A stretch of 64,000 bases of DNA from Craspedostauros australis (taxonomy: Eukaryota; Bacillariophyta; Bacillariophyceae; Mastogloiales; Achnanthaceae): assembly GCA_026770025.1 (NCBI GenBank), contig JAMXDE010000005.1:1302001-1366000 (forward strand), in the 5' to 3' direction. Position numbers and translations under genes: made by a program. Below, piece after piece: positions 31,706 through 44,175 of the stretch (position 1 is the first letter of the stretch; every line of letters begins with the position of its first letter). The notes below the pieces were generated by a model, which had not been told where the DNA came from, searched no databases, and was given only the letters and a program-made list of their open reading frames with translations.

Positions 31706-33731
31706 ATGGAGTCAGACCGGGAACTCGAAGTCAAGGAGATCTTCGCCGACGAGATTAACCGGTTGATCGAACAATATGCCAGAGAAGTGCTCGGACAAAA
31801 TGGACGCAGTTGGGATGACAGGTTGACGAGTTGGGAGGTGATCAAGGTCAGTTCGTCTGCGGCATCATGCGACCATGGATGCTTGCATGTGGAGTGCGAA
31901 GCCTGTGATGCGCTGATGCAACAAAGACCAAGCACCGTTCTCGCTCAGCACTCAGCATTCTCTTTTTCATCGACGCCGCATCGTATCATACCGTGTTGGG
32001 CTGCGTCGGGCTGGCCTTTTGCTTGCTTGGTCCATTACGTACTCGCACCCTGACACTTGCAATACTCCACGCATACCACGTCCTATTATGATACCGCACA
32101 TTTCAGAGATTCCACAAAGCCATGATGGATTGCGAAGCCGTACCCAGCCACACTCACATCATCATCGAGCTTTGCAGGCTCATGATCGTGATCGAAGGTG
32201 GCCCGGACCATCCAGTCCATGAAGACTTTGACTACGCTCGGACCCGAAACGCGAAGGTGGAAGCGCTGGCACACCTAGCGACACAGGAATGGAAGACGGA
32301 GCATTGGGATCACGTCAAGCGCTGGATCGGGAAATGCCACAATGCAGTCGCTCATCAGAAAGATGAAGACGAAGGAACGGCAAGATCCCCGCCGCGCGCA
32401 GCCGATGCGAATCGTTACGCCCGGATCATTGAAATGATCCACATCCAACGTGTCATGTGCCACATCCGACCGCAACTCGAGGAGAAAACCAAAGAGAAGA
32501 ACTTTGTGGGTGATGGTGTCCGACCCACCATCAACAAGGAAGCCATGAGTGAATTCCGGTGAGTTTGCTTTTGGCTTTGGTGTGGAATGTTTCTTTCGAC
32601 CTGGTGCGCGGAAGGCTACAAACAGTATGTGGTATTTGTCCCATTCTCTGCTTCGTTGTTCCATGATTCCATTGCATTGCAGAACATGCCGCGCCTGATG
32701 GCCACCTCGTTCCACAGCACACTCACGCCGTTCACCCACAACACAACGCAACACCGAACTTTTCTATTATACGCGATTGCATTCCAAAATCACAATTCCG
32801 TTGTTCCCGCTTCAGAACTCAACTGGAGAAGGAAGACAAGCACTTGCAGCAGAAAATCTGTGATCAGCTCATGGAAGCGGACGGCACGTTCCGATCACTC
32901 GGTGCCCTTCACAAGGTTTTCGGTGATGGCTTGTTGTCCCTTGATTCGTTCGTGTCTGGTCTTTGGGTCTTGGTGCGGTCATGGTTTTGTGACATCTGCT
33001 CTGAGCCGTCCAGCGCGATGGCGTTTGGGAACGCACGACACAACACACATACCGCTTCCAACATCACAACAGACGAGGAGGGTGATCGGGGTGAGAGGGA
33101 CGAGCTTTTCCCAGCGGAAGATTCACAAGATGAAGAAACCCACGCAGAAGATGAAGAGGACAAAGGGATGGAGGAAACCTCAGAGGAAGCGCACCCGAGG
33201 CAGCCAAGCAGGACGAATGAAAGGTCGATTGTTCGCAATTCCGCCAAGAGATCTGGTGATAGGGACAACGTCAGGCAACTGCGGGTGGCAAGAGAAGAAT
33301 TGAACAACCAGGTTGAAGACCCACTGAGCGAGTCCATCAACATCGCATCGCAAGCCAAAGCGCATTCCGCCACTGTTCATATCGACGCTCATGACAATAA
33401 TGATGGCTCCAACAGTCCCTCCAAGAACAGAAACAGCACACGCAAGGAGCAATCCTCCGCAAGGTCGCCATCCAAACTCTACACAAAGAAGAGGACTGCC
33501 ACGGCCATTGCATTTGATGATGTAGAGAGTGATGACGAAGATGGTGCTGGCGTCCACGAACAACAAGAAGAGAAACATGCAGAAAGGCAAAAGCGCCGGA
33601 GATGGTCACAGGAAGAGAAGGACGCTGTGAAGGAGGGGGCAAAGATGTTCCAGAACAGCACCACGAGGTGGAGTGACACCAAGCATGAATTCTACGACAT
33701 CTTGCAGTACCGAACGAATGTGCAAATCAAG
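31706..33731 (+). CDS. Myb/SANT protein resembling telomere-repeat binding factors (3' end unresolved)
   Basis: Exons 31706-31846, 32107-32558 and 32816-33731 join in frame (introns of 260 and 257 nt with GTCAGT and GTGAGT donors, AG acceptors), giving 503 residues so far. The N-terminal 230 residues are helical (LVKEIFADEIN-type start, then HIIIELCRLMIV and IHIQRVMCHIRPQLEEKTKE). A long acidic, Ser/Asp-rich linker follows. At the end is RRRWSQEEKDAVKEGAKMFQ, then RWSDTKHEFYDILQYRTNVQ-IK: the first two helices and most of the third helix of a telobox-type Myb, expected to continue with a DKWR-like motif. A GTGAGT donor follows at 33732. The best-looking acceptor (34101) leads to VPSFKWVISQDK, not clearly DKWR, so the last exon is not settled. 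Part of exon 3 (about 32918-33074) could itself be an unspliced intron. Confidence 0.6.
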
Positions 33732-34716
33732 GTGAGTTCGTGCAGAGTGTCGTTTGCTGCCGTCGTGTTTGACTTGTGTTGCTCTCATCGCTCACCTCAT
33801 TTTGCCATGCTCAACACCATTCCATGGGACACTGCTCCATTCTATACTCGCGCCACACTTTGCATCGGTACCTTCTTGGGCGACTGCCGCGATAGGATTG
33901 CTATCGTACGATATCGCGAAGCAATAAAAACAGTCCGAAGTTCGAATAGGAGAGCGAGGTGGGTTCAACTCGACTTCGCTACTCCATCACAAAGAATACA
34001 TACGATACGACATATTACATCTTCCATTTGTACAGAATGATATTATATTATATACCACTGGGCATGACACTACCTAGAGAAATCTTGACAACTGACTGCA
34101 GGTCCCATCATTCAAGTGGGTCATATCTCAAGACAAATTGACACGTTTGATTCCGGACTCTGGGTCGACTGACTCGGCTGAGTCATATCATCAGACCACG
34201 AAGAGATGCCATTCATGCTTTTCTCCAATTGTTGTCGCTCATAATTTTGAGTCATGCATGCCAAAGGTGAATGCGTTGAGCGAAAATTTTCTCCAACGCA
34301 AGCAAATTGTCATCATTGTGGAGGTGCTCGTTGGCGACGAACGGATGCGAGCAGCACCAATGCAAAGTCAACGAATAGGACAACAATCGTGGTGGTGCGC
34401 AGTCAGATCACAACACATCGCGCTGCGCACAGAACGGTGCTATCACCGTCGTCGTTGTTGTCATCGTCGTTGTTGTCATCGTTGTTGTTGTCGTCGCCAG
34501 CATTCTCACCAGCATTCTCACCACATCAACAACACCAACAACAGTCACAGTCACAGCAGTAGGCACAGCAATAGCAAGAGAGCATCAAGAGAGCACGACC
34601 GAGAGATAGACAGAGAGTGGAACAACAAGAGCAATCACAGAGACCGTCCATCATCGTGACAAAGGACAACAACCAATCCAAGCCAAGGCATCAATCCAGA
34701 ACTCATCGAGCGCACC
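33732..34716. other. 3' part of Myb gene and leader of LRR gene
   Basis: Holds the unresolved last exon of the Myb gene, an AT-rich block (ATGATATTATATTATATACC, about 34037-34056) and then trinucleotide-rich sequence (GTCGTCGTTGTTGTC and CAACAACACC runs, 34440-34560) that reads as the LRR 5' leader. The open frame to 34659 encodes His/Arg/Ser repeats and is unlikely to be protein. Confidence 0.4.
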
Positions 34717-37340
34717 ATGGTGAACACCCTTCAAATTGCGGCGACGGTCGCCTCGTTCGGGGCGACGGCGGCAGACCTCCCGGTTCTGCAGATGCATAGC
34801 ACCGACACTAACTCCTTGGTGAAGCGAAAGCGAGTGCTGGCGAATGGACGCTTGGTAGATGCAGATGCAAATTCGGATTTGCATTTGTCGTCGCCGCTCA
34901 AGACCCTGTTCAAGAAAAAGACTGACGAGGTTGAGGATCTGTGGGAGCATGCCGCTGTCGATGTCGACGAACGCATGCTGCAGAACATGGGTGAGATGAG
35001 TTTCCCAACCGCATCGCCTGTGCAAAGCCCCACCACAGTACCGCCCGTCATGGCACCGCCGACCCTCAGCCCGGCAGCTACCTTGAATCCAGCTACGCCG
35101 ACCGATGCACCGGCAGGAACCGCCAATCCAGCAACGCCAACGGATAGTCCGGTGCAGGTCACCACGGCGCCAGATGGCAGCACAGCCAGTCCCACAGTGA
35201 CGGCGAGGCCATCCGTGACAAGAGAACCCACCCCATCGCCACAGGAAACCGTGAGCCCGACAGCAACTCCAACAGCAGGGACAGCGGAACCAACAACGAC
35301 CCCCAGTCCCACAGGAGACCCAGCACAGCAGACGGGCACACCAACCAGCATTACCACAGCCCCAACTTCGGCACCAACCATCACATCTTCCCCCACAGCC
35401 GCACCCACCAGATCGTGTTTGGACGGCAGAACGCGAGGCGAATATCTCGCGGAGATCATCCAGCCCATCACGCCAAGCTCGATATTCACCGATCTGTCCA
35501 CGCCGCAAGGCGAAGCATTCTCGTACATGCTCAACAACGATCCCTACTTGGTCAATATTTGTCGATCGACGCTGTTGCAACGATACATCTTGACGACATT
35601 GTACTTTGCCACGACTGGCCAAACATGGACCAACATGGAGGGATGGTTGGGAATGGATCAGGAATGCGAGTGGCAAGGATTGACCTGTGGCAACGTCAAC
35701 GATCCGTTGATGGTGACCGATTTCGTGCTAGGTACGTCGTTGTTGTATCCCCATGCGTGTGCATCTACGGATGTGCAGATGTGCAGGCCATTGATTGTCT
35801 GTGATGGTTGATGGATGACCTGTTGTGAAAGGACATACTCTGCTCTCGCGTGCATTCATTTGGACAACGGCTGACGCTATTCTTTGCTTTCGTTTCGTCT
35901 TCTTCCGCGTTTTAATCATCTCTCAACTCGGTTCATGCTGCTGCGCTCTTGCGAACGTGCTCCTCCACCTCGGCAACAGAGAACAACAACATCGATGGAC
36001 AGCTTCCCGATGAAATCGGCGGATTGACGACTCTGCGCACTTTCGACGTCTTCGCCAACTCCATCAGAGGTATCATTCCCGACAACCTACGCAACATGAC
36101 GAACTTGGAAATTCTCGATCTCAGCGAGAACCTCATCACAGGAGAAGCCCTTCCCGATGCCTTGTACCAACTTGAGGACCTGCAGATCTACAGAATCGGC
36201 GGCAACCAAGTCGAGGGTTCCTTGAATCCTGGCATCGGCATGCTCCGCAACCTGCGAGAACTCTCGGCACCTGGAAGCCAACTGAAGGGCATGATCCCAA
36301 CCGAGATCGGACAGCTGCTGTTCTTGGAGTTCTTGCAGCTCAGCAGAAATTCTTTGATCGGAACCATCCCCTCCGAAATCGGGAGGGTCGGTTTGCGCGA
36401 TCTTCGTCTCGATCAGAACTTTCTGCAGGATGGAATCCCGACTGAGCTGTACAACGTTGGGAGTTTGACATCGTTGCAACTTCAGACCAATTTCTTGTTT
36501 GGTGGACTTGCAACGACGCTCGGTCAGATGACCAATCTACGAACCATCCGTTTGGAGGACAACGACTTCTCCGGAGCTTTGCCAGATACCCTGTCCTCGT
36601 TGGTAAATCTTGGTATGTCTATGATAGTCTGAATCGAGTCCGTGGTTGATCTGGCATTGGAATCCCCAGTGGCTTGGGATGATTGCAGCACAGATACCGG
36701 TTGGTTCTTGCTGGCCTACTTGTAAAATGGCAGCTCACCGATTCGTTGCGCCTTCTTTTCGTTCTATTTGCACTTGTGCCTGCATTTGCACTTCGTCCCA
36801 ATCACTTACATTATTGATCCACAACAACACACAATGGCAACGACACTGACATGGTCAACGGCAGAGCAATTTGTCATCTCCGGCAACATCTTCTCCGGCG
36901 CCATCCCGGATATTTTCGCGGGATACACAAGCCTGGACACGTTCGATGTCTCCGGCAACTTCTTCAGCGGGCGCATCCCGGCATCTCTCTTCAGCGTCCC
37001 GTCCATCCGTCTTCTCTACTTGTCCAACTGCACCCTCAGCGGCCCCATTCCATCCACATACTCCAACCCGCCCAATCTTCGCGATCTGTACCTCGATGGA
37101 AACCTCATCACGGGGACAGTCCCGACTGTCCCTGCCGGTAGGTTGCTTCTCCTCAACGAGCTCCTCCTGCAACGGACCAATTTGGTGGGTAGCATGCCGC
37201 AGTCCGTTTGTGACCTGCGATTGGGTGGCATCCTCGATGATCTGTGGTCGGACTGTGGAGGCGAAACCCCAGAAATTCAATGCGACTTCCCAGATTGCTG
37301 CAATCGATGTTTTGAGGGCGGTCTGCCTGTCGAACCATAA
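34717..37340 (+). CDS. secreted leucine-rich-repeat protein with Pro/Thr-rich stalk, three exons
   Basis: Exons 34717-35731, 35980-36612 and 36865-37340; both introns (248 and 252 nt) are phase 1 and fall after matching LRR positions. Product 707 residues. A short hydrophobic start (MVNTLQIAATVASFGATAA) is a possible signal peptide. Residues about 93-225 are a mucin-like stalk of TPTDSP/PTASP units, expected to be O-glycosylated. An N-terminal cap follows (LQRYILTTLYFATTGQTWTN to DQECEWQGLTCGN), then about ten LRRs of the plant-type LxxLxLxxNxLxGxIP pattern (for example MTNLEILDLSENLITGEALP). The end, LWSDCGGETPEIQCDFPDCC-NRCF, is a Cys-rich cap of the kind seen in many diatom LRR proteins. 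No kinase or membrane anchor follows, so it is probably a cell-surface or wall protein that binds peptides or glycans. Confidence 0.88.
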
Positions 37341-37715
37341 GACAGGAACTTGTAGCCTCTGCCAACACAAATATTGTATGTCGGAACAGAGAGAGAGAGA
37401 GCGAGAATGAAAGAGCACCTAGTGCAATTCTAGAAAGCATGTAAAGTAACTATGATCACGGTACATGCATGTGTGATGACTGCGGTTGGGCTTGGTTTGT
37501 CGAGTACGTGTGGACAGCAGAGGTGATGAGATTTTCGTTTCGAGGGGGGCCTGCTGGTGGAAGTTTCCACAAATGTGGCAGGACTTCAAGTGACAGGGGG
37601 ACCAATACGCCAACTGCGAAGCACGCGTAAGACTACCAACAGCGACAGAAGGGAAAGTTATTCGCTGCAGAGGATGGTATGGGGTCACTCTGAAGCATTC
37701 ATTGCCTTCAACGAG
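37341..37715. other. convergent intergenic region, no gene seen
   Basis: About 375 bases between the LRR and RING-PHD 3' ends; contains a short GAGAGAGAGAG run at about 37388. Confidence 0.5.
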
Positions 37716-37805
37716 TTAGTCATCGTCACTATCATCTCCCAGCACCATGCGCTTTTTCTTGTTGCCGTCTCCAGATCCTGAAGCTGGCTTCATCTTGATG
37801 GGGCT

Positions 37806-37838
<33 letters not shown>

Positions 37839-40800
37839 ACTGCCATCGTCTTCATCTTCATTCTCACTGCCATCATCATCATCATCAATGTCAATGGCGG
37901 ACTCCGTCGTCTCTTTCTTGCTGTCACCAATGGCCGTCGTTGGTTTGGTATTCGTCTCCTCATCGGAGCCGTCTGCGAGGACCATGGGTTCTGTTTTGGT
38001 ACCCTCTTTTGTTTTCGGTTCCGTCAATGGACTTGGTTCCTTGTCGACGTCAATGGCGGTCTCTGCTTGATCGTCCTTTGCTGACGATTTGGTCTCAAAT
38101 TCTTCATCGGAGCTATCAGCAAATACCTTGGACTCGAGCTTTGGTTTGCTGCTACGAGCTGGCTTTGTTGGCAGACTCGGTTCCTCCATAACTATCTCAT
38201 GTCCTTCCTTACCAACGTCGTCCAATCCGGACTTCTTGGCGCAACTCTGGCACACCCAGTCGCCGTTAGGGATGGTGTCCCGTCCGATACAATGGATATG
38301 AAAGCTCCGTTCGCAGCCTTGGATTTCGTCTCCGCCATCACAAATTAGCAGCTCTCCTGCTTCGTTGCAAATGTGGCAAGCGTCATTCGAATCTTCGCCG
38401 TCAGTTTCGTTGTAATAGTCGGATCCCACAACTTCTTCTTCGTTGCCACTGAAATTCCCTTCCATCCCGCTGTCATGGTCATCGTCGACAAAGAACGCGC
38501 GATCCTTGCGCTCTTCTTCAGGATCGTAGTCATGTTCTTCTTCGCTGCCGGTTGCTTCATCGTCCATCACGTACATGTTCCGCGATTTGTTGCGCTTCTT
38601 GCGCACCGCAGTTGAGGCATTATGTTGCGATGCATGAATCTGTGATAGATCGATCTCCAACTCCGCATGCGTACCAGCATGGCAAAAATGGAGATAGGAT
38701 ACGTCGCGATTGGCATCGTTGAAATCCAGTTCGAATGGAATTGCAGTCTTGGTGCTGTTGGAGATCGCCAGTCTTGCCAACGGTGCTGCAGTGTCACCAC
38801 CACTCGGCGTCTTCATATTGACCTCGATGTAGGTTTGGAATCGTTCCTCAGCGAGGCAAATGAGGTGTTCGTCTTCGACGTTGGAAATCATGGTCGGGAA
38901 TCCACCATCCTCAGCTTCATCTTCCTCCATCATTATCAGACTCAAATTGAAGATGTATCCTTTGTCGGCATCGTACGTCGGTGTTTCGGCGAGGCATAAG
39001 GCCAGCTGCATGCGCTGATCTCGCGCATCCAGCACAATGGATCGACGCAGCTTGAGCATACGATTTGCAGAATCGTTGTTGCAATTGACAGCGATCGTCC
39101 TCCACGGCTCATCGTCCAGCCCGCTGATCACTTCGTGGCCACGAGAATGCGCGCCATTGCGTTCGCCGGATGTTGCGCGTTGTGCACTCTTGATGCGATT
39201 CACGATGTCTTTGCCGAACAGCGTAACGACGCACGCACGTAGCGACAGATTCACGCTCAGGGAGGATTGTGGACAGGCCAGAGTTTGCCGGCAAGTGGGG
39301 CACGTTCCGCGTACAGTGGCAGCCGTTGCGCTTGCCGCGTTGTCATTGTTGAGACGCCCTAGCCACCAATTGAGGCATTCCTTGCAGAATGAATGACCGC
39401 AGGGAAGCGAGACTGGCTGATAGTACGGATCGTGGCAGATGGCACAGGAAAGATCCTTCCGGAGGGATGCGCCGACTTGGTCTGTGGACAGGATTGTGGT
39501 GGTGGTAGGCGGCGGTTTTGCGGATCTTGGCGTTGTCCCCACGGACGGACTGGCTGATTTTCTGGGAATCCGCATTGATGCGTTGCTGTTAGTGTTGGTG
39601 CTGTTGGACTGGCCAAGGAGACGTTGTTTGATGTAATCGACACGCTGTTGGATCTCGTCCATATTCTCCCGCGCATCCATCCCATCTTCGTCATCGTCGT
39701 AATAATCCTCCGTTCCAAAGTCCGTAACCAATTCACGTCCCAGGATCTTCCGTTTCAAGTCTTTCAATGAAACGTCGACGTCTGAGCCTGGGTCTGCAGA
39801 TTGCATGCTGACATCGCCATGGTCAACCTGGCCATGAAGACCATCGCCGTCGTCATAATTCTGGTGATGGTCGCTGTTATGAGTATCGGCTCGAGATGAT
39901 GATGATGAAGAGGATTCGTCATCACCCACTTCGATAGATTCGCCATCCGAAAATTGTAGTCTTGTTTTGTGTTCGTCTGGTGCGGCTGGCTTGGATTTTA
40001 CGTCGCCCTTTGTTGAGTCTTTACCTGCCGAAGCCATTGCCTTTGTGGATGATTGCGGGGCTGGTGCTGTGGTCGCCTTCACATCATCGTCCTTCTTCCC
40101 CCCTATTGCCTTCTTTCGTGGGATGGCTTTTGCCAAGCCCACCTTGGTCCCAGCCACCTGCGTTGCATCCATACCGCCTTCCGGTCTACTTTGGGTTGAC
40201 TTTGCATTGCCACTATCGACATCGTTGCCCGCACATGATGGCGGCGGCTTGGTGTCAGAGGACGTTCCTTGTTTGATGACGGCTATTTCGTCGCTGTCGC
40301 CGTCATTGCTCGTACAGCTTTTGGAATTGTTTGGAGGTGTTGGATTTTCTTTTGATGTTGGATGCGCGTGCTCTGCGTCAGCTTTGGTATCGTGCTTGTC
40401 GTCGCTTTTGCTGTCGCTGTCACTACCGTTTCTGCTTGAACTGCTGCTGCTGCTGGTGGTAGTTGAACTGCTGTCACTGTCACTGTCGCTCCCGCTACTG
40501 CTTGAACTGCTGCTACTGCTCGAGTCGCCACCACCATCAATGTCACTGCTCGACCCTCTATCATCATCATCATCATCATCCTTTCGTTCTTGCTGGATTG
40601 CTGGCATGGACACTGGTTTTGACTGGGCTGAAGGTCGTTTCTTCTTGGTTACAACGGGCGGAGCCTGAGGTGATTGTGGACTCTGTTCGTGATCGTCGCT
40701 GAGCTTGCGCTTCTTGGTTCGAGTGTCGGGGGGAATTGCAACGGCGGATGAAGCATCCTCCTGTCGTGGCTGAGGCATGTCGCTGTCCTTCGCTGCCATC

Positions 40801-41132
40801 TTCTTCGATGGGTCATTGATGACAGCAGCAATGGGTGCGGCCGAGGCAACGGATGAAGAAGGCGGCCTCTTGGGACCCTTGCCCGACAAGCATGCGTCGC
40901 ACGCTGCCGCCTTGCCTCGTTTGGCCAGCATCTTCTGCATAACATTGAAGGTGCAGTCGGAGGCAGAGCCAGGGGATCGCTGGCACATGGAGCACCTGAG
41001 CGTCGACTTGATCTTGAACTTGCTCTTCGCGCCACCTCTTCCAGCAACAGCAGCAGAGGACTTCACACCGATCGTTGCGATGGGCTTCGACGGCTTCTGC
41101 TTGGCCTTCTTCTTTTTCGACTTGGGCGCCAT
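37716..41132 (-). CDS. RING-finger plus PHD-finger nuclear protein
   Basis: Single exon, 1138 residues, ATG at 41132. A Lys-rich start (MAPKSKKKKAKQKPSK) is a nuclear signal. A small Cys cluster (RCSMCQRSPG to CDACLSGKG, about residues 46-83) may bind zinc. A long Ser/Asp-rich disordered region follows (acidic runs near 190-240). The RING domain is at about 564-612 (CAICHDPYYQPVSLPCGHSF-CKECLNWW to CPTCR). A folded region of about 280 residues with no assigned family comes next. The PHD finger is at about 918-968 (CHICNEAGELLICDGGDE to CFHIHC-like residues and WVCQSCAKK). The C-terminus is acidic with an eight- to ten-Asp run coded by a TCATCG repeat. RING domains of this type act as E3 ubiquitin ligases and PHD fingers read histone H3 tails, so a chromatin-directed ubiquitin ligase is likely, but the substrate is unknown. 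Confidence 0.85.
37806..37838 (-). repeat. (GAT)n/(GATGAC)n coding microsatellite
   Basis: TCATCG hexamers repeated about five times, encoding part of an Asp run near the C-terminus of the RING-PHD protein. Confidence 0.8.
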
Positions 41133-41674
41133 CTTGGCGGTTCAAATTGGTTCTTTCGAGTCTGCTCCTGCGCTCTCAAATGTACTATATCTTCAGACCA
41201 ATAGTCGTAACATCGACAACGAATGGTCCGATGCTGCGATGCTTCGATGATGCGATGGTTGATGAATGGATGATTGGTCTTGTTTCGCTGATGTGTTGGG
41301 CAGAACAGACCAGGATCTTCGTTGCGTGCGGATGGAAATTGAGTTTTGGCGCGTTCTTCGGTGCCGAATTCAACACGACTTCTTGCCAATCGATTCGTTG
41401 GAATCTACACTAGCACACGACTTCTTTGACTAGATCTTGTTTGGTGAGTTTCGATTGGGTTATGGGCTCTTGGTGTTGCGGGCCAGGAGCTTCGCGTGGA
41501 CTTGTTTGTTGTTGGTGCTTGTTGCGTTGTTTTTCGTGTCCACCATGGCGCAAGCTGCTGTCGTTCACCAACGAGGCACCGTTCACAACGACAACATCGA
41601 GACGACATACAAACACTCTCACGGCAAACACAAACAACAGCAACGGCAAGCACGTCAAAAGAAATTGATTCACC
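41133..41674. other. divergent intergenic region, about 540 bases
   Basis: Shared upstream region of the RING-PHD and eIF3i genes. The last 130 bases are ACAACAGCAACGGCAAG-rich leader sequence of eIF3i. Nothing coding recognised. Confidence 0.45.
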
Positions 41675-43631
41675 ATGGTGAGTGCGATCTGTTGTTGTGG
41701 GGATGTAGCGGAGTGCAGCAGTGGAAACGTTGTGCTTGGGAAACACGTTTGCGTTCGCTGTGGTGGGTTGTTGCCTCCATCGCAACAAGTCCTGCCGTTT
41801 TGCGGATCGGACTGGATGGATGCTCGTTCTCCAACCAACATGGTGACCTCTCCTAACTCCCTCCACTGCTTCATACCCTCCTTCTTTCCCACGGTACGAA
41901 ACATCGGCAGAGACCGTACCTCCTTCAAGGCCACGAACGTCCCATCACGGTCGTCAAGTACAACCACGATGGTGACCTCCTGTTCTCGGCATCCAAGGAT
42001 CAGATCCCGTCGGTGTGGCGAAGCGAGAATGGTGACAGATTAGGAACATTCACTGGTCACAAGGGTACCATCTGGGACTTGGATTGCGATCGATTCAGCA
42101 AGCATCTGCTCACGGCGAGCGCCGATACGTAAGTCCATCTTGCGCACGTGTTCGGATCACTATTCGATTGTTACCGCTTCATGGTTGCTGCGGCTCTGTT
42201 GGTGGCGCGGCCAAGTTGGGATTGTGAAGGATTCGCACGCTGATGTGTGCTTGATGCGTGCTTGATGCTTGGACTCGAGAAATGAAATTACTCACGTATT
42301 GACTTCCTTTCTTCTTCCCTCTACCATCAACGGAACGAATGAATGGGCGCATGCTTCCTTTTGCTTGACGATGGACGACCAATCTCCGATCTGTGGCTTC
42401 ACGCGGTCGCTATCTTGGGATTGATGGACATGCTGTGGATGCGCAATTGGGCGGTTGTAAATGGATGCTTGAATCATTGGCGGATCATTGACCGATCAAT
42501 GAATGACTTGAATGCATTCGATGGCATTCACTTGGCGCACGTACTGGATGCGACCGTGTATCCGTTCCTGTCATTCATGAAAACACACACACGCGCACCC
42601 TTGCAATCATCATCACCATCACTGCAGAACGTGCAAACTGTGGAGCTGCGAAACTGGGGAGTGTCTCAAGACATTTACGCACCGCGGACCAGTGCGCGGC
42701 GTCACATGGGCCGAGGACAACAAGCGATTTGCCACCATCTCGGATCCGTTCGTCGAGCACAACGCCAAGATCAGCATCTTCGACATCGAATCCGACGACA
42801 CAGAACCGATCAAAGAAATTGACATCCCCAAGGAGGCCAAGCGAGTAAACGCTACCAACATCACCTGGACCTACCTCAACGAGCATTTGCTGGTCAGCAT
42901 GGATAACGGATACATCCGACTCTACGATCCGGAATCTGGAAAGATCGTCAACGAATTCATGGCTCACGAGAAGAAGATCAACCGGCTCCAATTCAACCTC
43001 GAAAAGACCCTCTTCATCACATCGTCGGCAGACTTCACGTCCAAGCTCTACGACGCCGTCAACCTCAAGCACCTCAAGACGTACAAGACGGATCGTCCAG
43101 TCAACGATGCCGTCATCAGCGAACACAAGGACCACATCCTGCTGGGCGGAGGACAGGAGGCAATGTCCGTCACAACAACATCTGGAAAGGTCGGAAAATT
43201 CGAGACCCGATTCTTCCACTTGGTCTACGAAGAGGAATTCGGTTGCGTCAAGGGACATTTCGGTCCCATCAACGCCAGTGAGTCTGCCTTCGTTCCTGCC
43301 TGTTGTATTGTTCACTTGGAAGTTCGTTTGGTCGTGTGCCCTCCACGCTCCTTGGAAGGATTTTGGATTTTGTTGAATGTCACGAACAACTCACACACCT
43401 TCTCTCATTTCGTTCAATTTGTCCGTCTATCCATGCATACATGTGCACCTTCATAACGCCTCATTCTCATCTCCAGTCGCCATCAACCCAAACGGTCTGA
43501 ACTACGCCAGCGGCGCCGAGGACGGATACGTTCGACTGCACCAATTCGACAAGAGCTACCTGGATATGAAGGATCCAGTTCCAGAGGCAGATGAACCTGT
43601 GGAGGGCGAAGAGAAGGAGGCTTCCAAATAA
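41675..43631 (+). CDS. translation initiation factor eIF3 subunit i, four coding exons
   Basis: Exons 41675-41677 (ATG only), 41911-42128, 42628-43277 and 43477-43631; introns of 233, 499 and 199 nt, all GT-AG. The product is 341 residues. It is a WD40 beta-propeller of the eIF3 complex, which holds the 40S subunit during initiation. Splicing gives [20 protein letters not shown], matching the MKPILLQGHER start of eIF3i. Repeats include [39 protein letters not shown], and the diagnostic [17 protein letters not shown] then [19 protein letters not shown] and [34 protein letters not shown] near the end. The third intron is phase 1 and the second phase 2, and both restore conserved blade sequence. 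The ATG is separated from the rest by the first intron, so the annotation depends on that junction. Confidence 0.93.
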
Positions 43632-44175
43632 ACACCAACAGCAATCGTACGAGTAGGTACACAGATAGTAGTAGGGCAGAAGCGTTACACAACTACCAGT
43701 ACGACTGGTATGAAGAATCTCAGCCAGCTACTTGTAGAGCATGATGGCATGAAGCCCAGTAGGAAACTGGAGCACCAAGCCTTGCTTTGTTGTGTAGAAG
43801 AAACCATGTGGACAAACGTCATCACGCTCTCGATACCTACACAGTGGTGTCCACTGCTGTATGGAAATCCATATTCGATTGATTGTCACTATTATCTTCC
43901 CTTTTAAGTTTATGTTTCGGTATTGCTGATGGTATTGGCATGCTATTGTATTGTACTGTGTTGTGTATTATGGCTCCTGCTCCAACATGTCTGTGCCATT
44001 GGATGCGCTGCTTCTCGCTGAATATGTTCATACATTTGATGTGTGGGATCGGGTGTGTCCTGTGTGGGCTCTATGTTGTATTGATGTTGTTCTGGAACAT
44101 CGCAGGAATGTTGATCTCTCTCTCCCTCTCCCTTGCTCTTTTGTTCCCTTTCTCTTCCGACGTTCATCCGCTTAA
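43632..44175. other. convergent intergenic region
   Basis: About 540 bases between the eIF3i and small-protein 3' ends. The TACGAGTA motif lies at 43648-43655. TCTCTCTCCCTCTCCC runs occur near 44115-44130. No gene seen. Confidence 0.5.

Noticed and set aside
34102-34659. Possible last exon of the Myb gene running to the LRR leader
   Set aside because: Frame is open but encodes His/Arg/Ser repeats derived from CAN/CGN trinucleotide runs and would leave only 57 bases before the next start codon. Not accepted as coding beyond perhaps its first residues.
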